NCBI GenBank assembly: GCA_000507305.1
Contig: DF239774.1
Span: 62,001 to 126,000, forward strand
Source of the DNA: Breviolum minutum Mf 1.05b.01
Lineage: Eukaryota; Sar; Dinophyceae; Suessiales; Symbiodiniaceae
Length of the DNA stretch: 64,000 nt
Direction: 5' to 3'
The notes beneath the pieces were generated by a model, which saw nothing but the letters and a program-made list of their open reading frames with translations, had not been told where the DNA came from and did not search any database. Within the stretch, counting starts at the first letter, position 1; the number at the start of each line of letters is the position of its first letter. Positions 55,205-64,000 of this stretch are shown piece by piece. The translations under genes were made by a program, and so were the position numbers.

Positions 55205-55461
55205 TTGGGGCTAGCTTTTCAGCCGATGTCATCCCCGGATCCTCTTTGCAGCTTTAAAAAACTCGTTTTGAAAGAAGTTTGGGCAGCTGGTCAACAAACA
55301 TCAACAAACTCTCCAGTCCACAGATATACCACAAAATCATCAAAGTCATCCTTTCAACCATGGGAAGAAAAACCCAATTGCCATCTTTGTTCCGAAAGAA
55401 ATTACTGCACCGTGAAGAGCTACTTCTTCACACAAACCTCGTTTGATATCATTTGCATCTT
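55205..55461 (+). CDS. coding block ending at GTGAGT
   Basis: One plus frame reads KKLVLKEVWAAGQQTSTNSP, VHRYTTKSSKSSFQPWEEKP, NCHLCSERNYCTVKSYFFTQ to donor TTT|GTGAGT. The other two plus frames are also open (for example IIKVILSTMGRKTQLPSLFR), so the reading is uncertain. A Cys pair HLC..RNYC is visible. Confidence 0.35.
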
Positions 55462-55796
55462 TGTGAGTATATAGGACACATTCACTTGAGTCACGGAAAT
55501 AAAATCGCCTGGCTTGTATTTCAGGGATAATATATATATATACCGTTAATATATGAGTCTTATGAGCCTCACATTTTGGGTTCCTATTATTAATGATGCA
55601 ATCCTAATTTTTGAGAATCCTAGATACCCTCTCTGATGAAACTAATGTAGTAATCCCGTTGTATCCAAAGTTGGTTCAGATGATCGTTATTTGTGGATGG
55701 TAATGGGTTTGGTTGACCTCAAGAATTGCACTCCGGCAAACTATCTTGGATGATACTTACCCTAAAATGCCGTACACATCGGAGGATTTTTCCATT

Positions 55797-55890
55797 CCCA
55801 TAGGACCCATGGGACTGGTATATATTTACCTACATTTGGTTGATTTTTATGGTAAATGTAGGTAAATATACCATACATGGATCCTATGGG
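55797..55890. repeat. family H palindromic element
   Basis: CCCATAGGACCCATGGGACT at left and ACCATACATGGATCCTATGGG at right, with GGTAAATGTAGGTAAATATACC inside. Confidence 0.75.
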
Positions 55891-55950
55891 ATTGCCACCA
55901 TGTTTGCCGGAGGATCATCCCCTATCAACCACCTGTTTCGTCTACACCAG

Positions 55951-56139
55951 CATTGGTGTCAATCGACACCGCAGGTGCGTCCAGCGTGGACCCCGGAAAG
56001 CTTCATCCGTGAGTTTCGCTTTCCCAATTTCACGGCGGCTGTGGACGATCTGAGTAGTATGAATGGAGCAACTCAGACTGGCAAGTACAAACTGGTGCGC
56101 TACGATCGTTTGAAATGGGGGTTATTTATAACTCCTTAG
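55951..56139 (+). CDS. exon of unknown protein, possible gene end
   Basis: After CTACACCAG the frame reads HWCQSTPQVRPAWTPESFIR, EFRFPNFTAAVDDLSSMNGA, TQTGKYKLVRYDRLKWG; a GTTATT donor follows, or it runs to TAG at 56137-56139. The block is GC-rich with convincing composition. No family recognised. Confidence 0.55.
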   Translation, partial: HWCQSTPQVRPAWTPESFIREFRFPNFTAAVDDLSSMNGATQTGKYKLVRYDRLKWGLFITP

Positions 56140-56445
56140 GAGTATAGGCTATATTTTATAACTTGAGTAGGGTGAAATAACCCCAGGAAAACCCATTCAT
56201 TTTCGGGCAATTATCGAGTTACGGGGGTTGTTCATTGATGAAAGCGACAGATTTCGTATATGTAATGCGACAGAGTTTGTTGGCGTTTCCTGACTCCAAC
56301 GAGACTGAGACCTTGCCAACTTCATACACTCATAAAAGAGACTTAATAGTATTATAATAGGAAAGGAAGAATCTGAACATACCAAGAAACAAAAACAGCT
56401 GTGATTTCGAACCTTTAACTTGTGACGGATTCATTATTGATTGAA

Positions 56446-56588
56446 ATCTGGGCAAATTACTATAGGGACCAAACCGCCGAGGTCACCACAAAATGTGGTT
56501 AAGTTTATAGTAATGTTTTTTTCTTCCAAAGTGCCCTCAATGAATCTTAATCCAGGTCTATGAATTATAGGAAGAATTTGCCCAGTTG
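56446..56588. repeat. family L element, degenerate
   Basis: ATCTGGGCAAATTACTATAG at left, TATAGGAAGAATTTGCCCAG at right, with CCGAGGTCACCACAAAATGTGG inside. Confidence 0.6.
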
Positions 56589-56618
56589 AAATGCTACGAC
56601 CAAAAAAATCTGGAAACC

Positions 56619-56724
56619 TACACCCTGGAAGATTAACATGGAACCTACAAATCACCCATTTAGAAAGGAACATGATCTTCCAAACCTCCATGATTATGTT
56701 CCATGATTAATCTTCAGGGGTGTA
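56619..56724. repeat. family C inverted-repeat element
   Basis: TACACCCTGGAAGATTAACA at left, TGATTAATCTTCAGGGGTGTA at right. Confidence 0.8.
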
Positions 56725-56769
56725 TCTCCAAAACTACCTCCTTGAACCCACCTAGCACCTGTAGCCCAG

Positions 56770-56869
56770 GTGCTGTGCGCCGTCTTCTCGGGCGATGGTG
56801 CCATGATACGATGCCTGGCCACGGCGCGGGCTGATGTCAATAGCCGTTTGCATGGCCTAGGGCCATTAG
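56770..56869 (+). CDS. ankyrin repeat exon
   Basis: Acceptor CTGTAGCCCAG and donor TTAG|GTGCCT enclose VLCAVFSGDGAMIRCLATAR then ADVNSRLHGLGPL. The SGDgaMIrcL..rADVN.....GpL pattern is the ankyrin helix-turn-helix end plus the beginning of the next repeat. Protein-protein binding is inferred from the family. With the exons at 58186, 58969, 60072 and 63554 it suggests an ankyrin-repeat gene over about 7 kb, though not every phase matches. Confidence 0.55.
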
Positions 56870-57050
56870 GTGCCTGGACATGGATAGATTTACAGTAGAT
56901 TTGGGGGTTCCATGAGTGGGGCAAATGGTGGCAATCTTAAGTTTCTGTGGATCAAGAAACTGCTATAGGTTGAGGATGGTAGAGGTAAAGAACTATAGGA
57001 CTTGGACAAAAAAACAGTTGCAAAGTGAAGTTAATGAAGTTGAAACAATA

Positions 57051-57142
57051 CCCATAGGATCCATGTATGGTATATTTACCTACATTTACCATAAAGATCA
57101 ACCATTCATGTAGGCAAATATACCATACATGGATCCTATGGG
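57051..57142. repeat. family H palindromic element
   Basis: CCCATAGGATCCATGTATGG and CCATACATGGATCCTATGGG are perfect complements, with GGTATATTTACCTACATTTA and its complement inside. Confidence 0.9.
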
Positions 57143-57532
57143 ATATGAAAACAATATTTTTTCGGAGAGAGTCCAACATGTTCCAAGGCCCACCTTGGAA
57201 AGCAGTGAGATAAAGGCGCCTTATCCTCGCCGCTTCGAGGCTACTTTGATACCCAGACACCTTTGATGGCTGCCCTGAAATCACAACAAGCTGCTGGGTG
57301 CGTTAACTCTGGGTGGATTTGTCGTTGGTAGCAGACATAGGTGGGTGGAACTGCCTCATTTCCATAGGGTTTTCGGATAATATGTTTGCTTTTGGAATGC
57401 TGGGCCAGTGAAGATGGGAGGTTTTGCTTATTTTTTTTATTTTCAAATATTTGGATATTATTTGTGGTGGTCACACTAACACTAACATCCCACGGTAGCA
57501 GCCTCAACTTGAAATTCAACTTTTTGCCTCAG

Positions 57533-57592
57533 GTTCTGATGGAATGTTTTTTGAGACATGAACTACAAGACTTAGTTCTGTTGCGACTTGTG
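57533..57592 (+). CDS. candidate exon
   Basis: Acceptor TTTTTGCCTCAG and donor CTT|GTGGTA enclose VLMECFLRHELQDLVLLRL in the only open plus frame. The acceptor is strong; family unknown. Confidence 0.4.
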
Positions 57593-57782
57593 GTAGTTTT
57601 TACTGTTGTTTCTGAAGCTGAGAAAACAAGCAATGGCCAGGAAGCAACAGTACTATGTATGTAGTACCTATGTCGCGCAATACCTTGCCATAGTTCACTT
57701 GAGCATCATTGTACTGATACACCTCACCAGTGTAGTTTGTAACCAAAAATGTGTCCCTTAAGAAAAGCAATGTATGATGGCA

Positions 57783-57923
57783 ATCTAATGGGGCCCGCCC
57801 AATGCCACCCCGTCAGAAATAAAGTTTTAATAGCTCAGCCGTATTAAGGGAAACCAATGGTGTTCCAAAAGTCCCCAAAAATAAGGCCGGCTATTTCTTG
57901 GGGGAAACGTGGCATTGGGACCG
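57783..57923. repeat. family E element, degenerate
   Basis: ATGGGGCCCGCCCAATGCCA at left and GTGGCATTGGGACCGTC at right, inner GTATTAAGGGAAACCAATGG as in 34879-35030. Confidence 0.7.
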
Positions 57924-58025
57924 TCACCAATTGATTTTCCACTCCCGGAAAGGTGCTTTTTCCTGTTAGTTTCAGGCATGGGATGGGGGAACTATCCCCA
58001 ACACAGGATTCCAGTCACCACCAGG

Positions 58026-58133
58026 ATGTGGTGGTTTCCTAAAATAGGGGTACCCCAAAATGGATGGTTTATACAGGAAAACCCTATTAAAATGGCTGAT
58101 TTGGAGGTACCCTTATTTTTGGAAACATCCATG
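58026..58133. repeat. family F inverted-repeat element
   Basis: ATGTGGTGGTTTCC...GGGGTACCCC at left and GGTACCCTTATTTTTGGAAA then CATCCAT at right. Confidence 0.7.
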
Positions 58134-58185
58134 TAGGGAATCCTCCAACCTTCATTTGTGACTGGGTGGGGGTGGTAGACCGAAG

Positions 58186-58244
58186 GCCGGAGATGTCGTG
58201 TTGGCTCTCTTAGAGATGCGTGCAGACACGGAGATTCAGTCAAG
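58186..58244 (+). CDS. ankyrin-like exon
   Basis: Acceptor GACCGAAG and donor TCAAG|GTTAGG enclose AGDVVLALLEMRADTEIQS, matching the ankyrin second helix and turn (aGd..lA.LLe..AD...qs). Unspliced, the frame runs to TAG at about 58314. Confidence 0.5.
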
Positions 58245-58817
58245 GTTAGGATGGGACGAAAACACACAGAGACAGCCAGTTGATGAATCAAAGTCACTGA
58301 AGTCATTTTAGTTTAGAAGTTTTCAGGAACTTTGAGTTTTGGGTTTGCTGAAATCGTGGTTGTGAAATGTTTTAAATGTGACTGTTCAATGAATTGGCAG
58401 TTGGCAGGGTGCAATGGTGCGACATTGGTGTGTTGAGGGGAAGATGTGTGCACGTGTTTTGCACTCCGTTGAGATTCAATCCACTTTGCATGATTGGGAA
58501 AAACTTACGAACATTGATGGGCCAAACAATTGAGATGACTCGACATACGTTTTTGTTCCGCGAATGATCCTGATGAGGGAGTTTCCAACCTTTTCCTTGA
58601 TTTGTTTGAAAGACTTCGGAAATAGAAATAGACCAACATTCTGACTTGGCAAAACATGCAGGAAACACCCATGGAAACACAGCTGCTTCTTGAAAGGGGA
58701 ATCCCATTGGTGGCTGGAACGCTTATCCCAAAAATCCCATCACAACAGTGAGATGTTGAAAGCGCAAGCTATCGAAGCTACGAACTCGGTAGGTTTCAGC
58801 AAGGATCTTAGCATAAG

Positions 58818-59054
58818 TTGACGGAACCACCTGTGGTTGCTGGATTTTTTCCACATCTTTGTGAGGACGCTTTTTGGTCAAAAATTTGGGCTATCCGTCT
58901 CGAAAATTCGATGCGTCAGGACGTGGATCAAGTGCACCTACTTAGTGCGTTCTCCTGTCCATGTGCAGGCGGTGATGTTCAGGGTGCGTATTCGGAAAAG
59001 ATCGTTTTGGATGTTTTGGAGGGCCCGTTTTCCACCATAGCTATTGGCGGGAGG
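58818..59054 (+). CDS. coding stretch with internal acceptor
   Basis: A frame open from about 58818 reads GFFPHLCEDAFWSKIWAIRL then ENSMRQDVDQVHLLSAFSCP. After acceptor TCCATGTGCAG (exon start 58969) the same frame gives GDVQGAYSEKIVLDVLEGPF then STIAIGGR to donor AGG|GTATTT. The second part resembles a diverged ankyrin unit. A second plus frame is open. Confidence 0.4.
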
Positions 59055-59159
59055 GTATTTGATAAATGGGTGGATGCTTTCTCTTTGATGTTTCAATGTT
59101 TTTGTTTTTTTTTCTCGAAACTTTTAACCCCAAGCTTTTATTGTTTCAATTTTGACAGA

Positions 59160-59226
59160 AATATATAATAACAATAATAATAATAATAACAACAACAATA
59201 ATAATATAAATATATATATATATATT
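59160..59226. repeat. AAT/AAC and TA microsatellite
   Basis: ATAATA/ACAACA triplets followed by TA dinucleotides. Confidence 0.9.
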
Positions 59227-59371
59227 TGTCAACCGGAATTGAGACCATCAACTAGATTCAATGATCTGAAAGTATTTGCTGCATGAATAGTGGTCCTGAA
59301 ATCGGCTTCGAAGAGATCCTGAAAGCCATGAACCTACTGAACCTATGAACGTTCGATGCTAGCTAAAGAGC

Positions 59372-59507
59372 TACCCGGGACCCTGAAACGACAAAAGCGA
59401 ACTAACAGCGAGGTTGCTTCTGAAAATAGGCCAAAACCCCAAATCCGGAAATTTTTCATCTTCCAACCATTGATTTTCATGAGCTTTTGCTGTTAGTTTC
59501 AGGGTAT
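59372..59507. repeat. family B inverted-repeat element
   Basis: TACCCGGGACCCTGAAACGA...GAACTAACAGC at left, GCTGTTAGTTTCAGGGTA at right. Confidence 0.65.
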
Positions 59508-59942
59508 TAGGGCAGCTATGCCATAATTACCAGTCTAATACAGTTGCAATAAAGGTTGGCAATGGATCGTCACCGTAGCCTCGAGTTGAGATTGATCGGA
59601 TTTAAGGCCATGACTTAGAGCTTAGACAATATAAGCATTGAAACAATGACAAACATGTGTCTTTTGGGGATAACGCTGTTCTTATGATTGTATATATTAG
59701 AATATAATGACCTCAACCAGAATAAGTTCTAGTACTCCTACGTTACAAATCTACGAATCTGCTGTAGGTTTAAGGCTTCATGCCCTTCTCCAAATGTTTG
59801 TTTTGGTCAACTTGAATCAACTTTCAATGGGGTCTTCTACCCTGAATGCTGACTTTTGATTTCTTCACCGTGGATGAACCCTCCAGTCCACCACATCAAC
59901 CAGCAACAACCAAAAACCCATCCATCCACCAATGACAGACCA

Positions 59943-60060
59943 CTTGGAGGATCATACTAGTTCGTTTAGGCCATTTGGAAGGGGAATAACCTCACTTAGG
60001 GGACGAAAACGATCACCATGGCTATTAACCACCTACTAGTCCTGCGATCATCCTCCAATG
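59943..60060. repeat. family J element before exon
   Basis: CTTGGAGGATCATACTAGT at left, ACTAGTCCTGCGATCATCCTCCAA at right. The adjacent exon begins 11 bases later. Confidence 0.75.
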
Positions 60061-60071
60061 ACGGTCCGCAG

Positions 60072-60187
60072 TTGTTGCTGGACTTTCGGGCTGATTTCCG
60101 CTATGGTGGCCCGGGGAAAATCTCAGCCCTTGCTGGTGCTGCTGCTTGGGCCTCTCCTGAAACAGTGAAGGCGATATTGGATGCCAA
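60072..60187 (+). CDS. ankyrin repeat exon
   Basis: Acceptor CGGTCCGCAG and donor CCAA|GTGCCC enclose LLLDFRADFRYGGPGKISAL then AGAAAWASPETVKAILDA. This is LLl..AD.....G..saL.gAA...s.e.v..iLda, a clear ankyrin repeat junction. It follows the exon ending at 59054 in phase and leads in phase to 61046. Unspliced it would end in TGA at about 60224. Confidence 0.6.
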
Positions 60188-60524
60188 GTGCCCTGGGGAA
60201 AACCCTTCAAATTTCACGACCTGAACCGGGTGGTTTCCTGTTAGGAAGTATAGAAATTGTTAGGGAAAACGGACTTCAAAAAATGGTCTGAAAGATTGGG
60301 TTGGTGAAATATGTATAGGTTGAATATGGATTTTTTGATCCCCATGATTTGTCATAACAAGATAGATTTTTAGTGATTTGTGATGCTTGTATATTATGGT
60401 GGTGATGTTTGCCCGGAGTTCTGAAGCGAATCAGACACGTGATGATTTCGCCAACACTTGTGGTGTTTTAGAGCCGGATGAGATTTCATCCTCCTGAATG
60501 ACCTTGACAGTTCAGAACTGACCG

Positions 60525-60636
60525 GTGGTGGCAACTCAAAGATTTTTTTTGGAATTTTTCACCCCGAAAATTCCTGGGGAAATAATGTTTTGACGAACAT
60601 ATTTTTTCAAAGGGGTTGGTGAAAAACCACCAACAG
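60525..60636. repeat. family A element with 10-bp flanking repeats
   Basis: GTGGTGGCAACTCAAAGATT at left, AAAAACCACCAACAG at right; CAGTTCAGAA occurs at 60508-60517 and 60634-60643. Confidence 0.75.
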
Positions 60637-61045
60637 TTCAGAAAGAGGTTGTAAGTAGCATTTTTGAATTTATCGTAATTGAAGGCAAGAAAGAATTTCA
60701 GACCTTCCGATCAACCACCCAATCTGTACAGGCGAACCATCCGGCTCGATGCATATATTACCCGATCGTATCATAGCTGGATGTCTCAAGCATCAAACAG
60801 TAGACAGTTCTATATTTCACTGAATCAATGAAAAGATTGATCATGCCACCTGATGAATATCCAAAACAACCCATGTGAATGGTAAATTTACCTCCTAATT
60901 TTTAATTTACCATAATTAAACAACCATTCATGTAATAGCTAAAGAGCATATAGCATATATATATATATAATATATAGATATATATCATACGTTCCACCTG
61001 ATGCATATTGTTTACAACCTGCTTGCCTGTGATTCAACACTTGAG

Positions 61046-61217
61046 GTACGATCCGAATAACACGAATGTGCAAGATGCTGGCACCTGTTTGGGTACCTTG
61101 GCTGTGTATATAACCCACGGTTCCCGGTGAGTGTCAGACAGGGAACCCTGTTGGCCATTGATATGCAACCCCCAGTTGCTGTGGATGTAGAATATGTATT
61201 CTGTATTACGCACATTG
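61046..61217 (+). CDS. coding block, two possible exons
   Basis: One reading (61046-61126) is YDPNNTNVQDAGTCLGTLAV then YITHGS to donor CCG|GTGAGT and joins in phase to the exon at 60072. A second frame begins at about 61072 after TGTGCAAG: CWHLFGYLGCVYNPRFPVSV then RQGTLLAIDMQPPVAVDVEY, VFCITHI to donor ATTG|GTTACA. Both look coding; only one can be right if not alternatively spliced. Confidence 0.45.
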
Positions 61218-61393
61218 GTTACATATCAATATATGCTACAGATCCAGTTTAAGATGTTTTAAGCCCTATAATCATGCCCGGCAGCGAGACGAAAAAGAAG
61301 GGACCCTGGGTGTCTTCAACAGTTCGATGTATTTTTTGCAACTGGTGTGTCTGAAAGCCACCTCTTTTTGGGGTTGTCGTTTTTCAAAACGCA

Positions 61394-61505
61394 TATGGGT
61401 GGGGTGTTTGAAAAAAATAGGGCTACTCCAAAATGGATGGTTTATTATAATGGAAAACTCTATTTTTTAATGGATGATTTGGGGGGGAAAACCCACTATT
61501 TGTTG
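61394..61505. repeat. family F element, degenerate
   Basis: ATATGGGTGGGGTGTTTG at left; interior AAAATGGATGG and TTTTTTAATGGATGATTTGG match 42213-42327; right end lost. Confidence 0.5.
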
Positions 61506-61566
61506 TCCATATTGAGAGGGAACCCCTAAGTTGCAAGAAGTTCGACCCCAATCCTAAGACTTCCAG

Positions 61567-61610
61567 GAGGTTATCCTGGATCTAGATAATCAAATGGACG
61601 ACTCCTACAG
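61567..61610 (+). CDS. candidate short exon
   Basis: Acceptor AAGACTTCCAG and donor TACAG|GTGGTT enclose EVILDLDNQMDDSY. Acidic; too short to classify. Confidence 0.35.
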
Positions 61611-61967
61611 GTGGTTGGGGTCTCACATTTATACAACAACCACGTTTAACCGTTTAACGTCCTCATCTAGGAATGGTGGGAGGGATGTAAGAGCTGTTGA
61701 CAAACAACTGCGCTACTTGGATGGTTTAACCTTTTTTGTTTGTTTCAATACATGTTCAATACATTTAACCCTTGATGTTCTTGCGTGTAATGGGTTCAAG
61801 ATAGGAAGATGACGATTCGCTAAGAAGTCCACTGCACTCTTACTTCCATCTCGATGTGGGCTCTTTTGCATTCTTTCTCAAAACATATCGAAGCTATCAT
61901 ATTTTTTAAAGATATACGACATCTATATACATATTGTTCATGATGGATCCCGTTAGAGCACCAGCTT

Positions 61968-62213
61968 TTGGGAAAATTCAAAGTCTCCATGGTTCTCAAG
62001 CAAATACATGAACGCTTGAGATATTTCAAATACAAGCATTTTGTGCTGAGCACTGTTGGCATGAAAAATATCTGCAATTGGTGGAATAGCATCCCAGCAC
62101 CTGAAAAGATAGCATCCTTTTTCAAAGAAAAGTGGCAACCTTCCCAACCGTCAATTTTCAAAGGTCATGCCAGTCAACCATTCAGGAGAGGGGCAAAGAG
62201 GGTCCATTGTTAA
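61968..62213 (+). CDS. coding stretch overlapping a repeat
   Basis: A plus frame reads LGKFKVSMVLKQIHERLRYF, KYKHFVLSTVGMKNICNWWN, SIPAPEKIASFFKEKWQPSQ to TAA. A minus frame with a good acceptor (ATGCCAACAG) gives AQHKMLVFEISQAFMYLLEN then HGDFEFSQKLVL-stop. Bases 62093-62175 resemble a degenerate family B element (CACCTGAAAAGATAG ... CCAACCGTCAATTTTCAAAGG), so part of the plus frame may be element-derived. Confidence 0.35.
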   Translation: MGKFKVSMVLKQIHERLRYFKYKHFVLSTVGMKNICNWWNSIPAPEKIASFFKEKWQPSQPSIFKGHASQPFRRGAKRVHC

Positions 62214-62275
62214 TTTTTTGATTTTTTGATGGGCCCATTGTTGACTGACAAGAATGACGTGTCACGGATTTGCAG

Positions 62276-62325
62276 GTCACACCCCTCTACACAATCTGGC
62301 GATCCACTCGAGAGACAATCCGGAG
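62276..62325 (+). CDS. candidate exon
   Basis: Acceptor CGGATTTGCAG and donor GGAG|GTGGGT enclose VTPLYTIWRSTRETIR; a second frame (SHPSTQSGDPLERQSG) is open. Confidence 0.35.
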
Positions 62326-62790
62326 GTGGGTCACAAAGGCAGTTACGTGTTGAGTCAGGAAGTTGCGGTTTGGTGAAATTCATAACCCCCTTACATATGT
62401 ATTTCTATCTATGTGTATATTGTATGTATAGGTTTATATGGATAAATGTACATATATTCATATGTATTATCCTTTTCATACGTATTTATCTATATATTCA
62501 CATGTATTGATGTTTGAATGTGTACATGCACATTGATTCAATAGCACAGATCAGCCCCAGATCCTTTCCTTTAACTACCCTGTGCTACTTGGCATTCCAC
62601 TAAGCTAAGATAGCAAGAGCGTTCACCAGTGAACGTGGGAAGTGATGGTCAATCTGTGAGCCAATTGGAGCCGAAAAACTACTCAAATCACCTCGAGCTT
62701 GGAATGACCCACCATTTGTCACTTGCCCTCGTAACTGCTGCTGTTCCCTTCCTGACTTATTATAACTTCAACTGCATGATTTGTTTCCAG

Positions 62791-62944
62791 ATGATCTTTT
62801 CCTCATTTGACTCGGACCTGGAAACATCACAACCAGGTTTTTTTTCCTCTTGGGATATTCCTCTATTTCCAGGTCATCCAGGGTATCCAGGAAGCCCGAG
62901 GCATGTGCCTCCAACATCCCACAACCTCACCCAGACCTGCAAGA
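62791..62944 (+). CDS. coding stretch with Gly/Pro turn region
   Basis: After TTGTTTCCAG the frame reads MIFSSFDSDLETSQPGFFSS then WDIPLFPGHPGYPGSPRHVP, PTSHNLTQTCKM. A possible 36-nt intron (CCAG|GTTTTT to TATTTCCAG) is a multiple of three and keeps the frame, but is probably too short. It ends at a family J element. Confidence 0.4.
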
Positions 62945-63098
62945 TGAGGATCATCCCGTTTAGTAAGTGGTTAGGATCACCCCCCATTTACAGTATAAGC
63001 CGTGAAAAGGCCATTTGGAAGAGGAATAACCTCACTTTAGGGGACGAAAACGATCACCATGATTCTTAACCACTTACTAACTGGGATGATCCTCCAAG
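62941..63098. repeat. family J element, long form
   Basis: AGGATCATCCCGTTTAGTAA then GTGGTTAGGATC at left; AACCACTTACTAACTGGGAT then GATCCTCCAAG at right. Longer interior than 26706-26798. Confidence 0.75.
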
Positions 63099-63553
63099 TG
63101 GGGGATGAGGACATGCAACACATATGTCACTAATTCCAACAGGGGGGGGGAGAGCGGAAGATTCGTAGATGGCACAACTTATCGATTTTTAGGGACGTTT
63201 CCAACTCCACTTTTAGGAAGTTGCGCCATTTACTTTTGACCCTAGCATTATTTGAACACACCTCGATGATACGTATATAATTATATATATATACACATAT
63301 ACATATTTGTTTATACACATACATGCGTATATATTGATATATTCAGTCGCTCCAACTTTCTCTGAGTTCAATTAACCCAAAACTGTGATGCCACTGTGAG
63401 ATGTACGACTGCATTTCTCGCAGAAATATATGATATGTTCATATATATATATATATATGTGGTACCCACCCCCCAGACACGAGAAAAACACCAATTCATG
63501 GTTTATCATTTTGCACAGTGAACTCGACCTTTTCTCGCGTATATCATTCTAAG

Positions 63554-63595
63554 GTCATCGCGTCCGCCAAGTTGTTGTTGGAGTACAGGGCCAAT
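63554..63595 (+). CDS. short ankyrin-like exon
   Basis: Acceptor ATCATTCTAAG and donor AAT|GTGTTC enclose VIASAKLLLEYRAN, matching the ankyrin second helix ending LLLe..AN. Alternatively the exon runs on through VFLCPK to TAA. Confidence 0.45.
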
Positions 63596-64000
63596 GTGTT
63601 CCTTTGCCCAAAATAACTGCAGGCAAAGCCACGCGCAGCGATAGATTTACAACATGGAAAGTCAAGGGCCCGTGGGTCACAAGAGTATTCCGTTGAGATA
63701 GATATTCTATGATGTTTCCCTGTAGATGTACTATAATGTCTTTATCCAAGCGGTATACGATGTCTTGCTGTTTAAACCACATCTATTTTTGAAAATCAGG
63801 TAGACTTCATTAATTTTTGCGCATGTTTGCTGTTTCAGGGGATCGATAGAAATTCTGCACTCAGATGGACTTGTTTCCCATCTATAAGTGAGTTAATTAC
63901 TAGGAAACTACTCTAACAGAACAGGAAAATCCACCTGAAAAACATGGGGGAATGTCCATTGCAAAAGGGGTACAACCCAATGATCCAACGAGAGGTTGTA
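63596..64000. other. no gene seen
   Basis: Mixed AT-rich sequence; the open minus frame overlaps the ankyrin-like exon's complement and has no supporting splice sites. Confidence 0.35.

Overview
This window looks like nuclear DNA of a dinoflagellate. The strongest reason is a run of three degenerate copies of the 15-nt 3' part of the dinoflagellate spliced leader (CCATTTTGGCTCAAG) at 43818-43861, directly upstream of an intronless, GC-rich ORF; a fourth near-match sits at 744-757, 13 nt upstream of a start codon. Short exons (30-250 bp), long introns, some apparent GC or GA splice donors and many short inverted-repeat elements fit this. I cannot name a genus. No rRNA, tRNA, CRISPR or prokaryotic operon is visible.

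Almost no gene is readable as one ORF. Exons were inferred from open frame, an AG acceptor, a GT/GC/GA donor and agreement of intron phase between neighbours. Where phases agree I give a gene model; otherwise a lone exon. Real exons often have no stop in two or three frames, so single-exon calls carry real frame and strand risk.

Layout (+ strand unless noted). 0.7-5.7 kb: gene starting just after a leader-like motif, with an EF-hand exon downstream. 5.7-16 kb: gene-poor, full of inverted-repeat elements and microsatellites. 16.0-22.3 kb: a phase-consistent four-exon gene and further exons, one resembling the C-terminal beta-sandwich of GH43 beta-xylosidases. 23.5-27.8 kb: SH3-like plus ankyrin-like gene ending in a stop at an element boundary. 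28.3-31.5 kb: minus-strand exons mixed with weaker plus-strand ones. 33.2-34.0 kb: nearly intronless coding block broken by a 46-bp hairpin. 34.3-37.1 kb: gene with ankyrin-like and SHQWLG..HPDP segments. 38.9-39.9 kb: four-exon gene. 43.3-43.8 kb: end of a gene, then the retroposed leader-bearing ORF. 44.3-45.1 kb: minus-strand Cys-rich gene. 45.4-46.9 kb: five-exon membrane protein. 47.0-47.8 kb: short gene. 48.8-52.1 kb: seven-exon GT32-type glycosyltransferase with a DXD motif, the best functional call. 54.4-56.1 kb: further exons. 56.8-63.6 kb: ankyrin-repeat exons.

The most unusual property is the density of non-autonomous inverted-repeat elements, 90-140 bp each, in about a dozen families. 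Many abut predicted exons, one family begins near GT and ends in AG, and one copy sits inside a predicted exon between 9-bp direct repeats. I interpret them as introner-like or MITE-like elements that may have made introns here.
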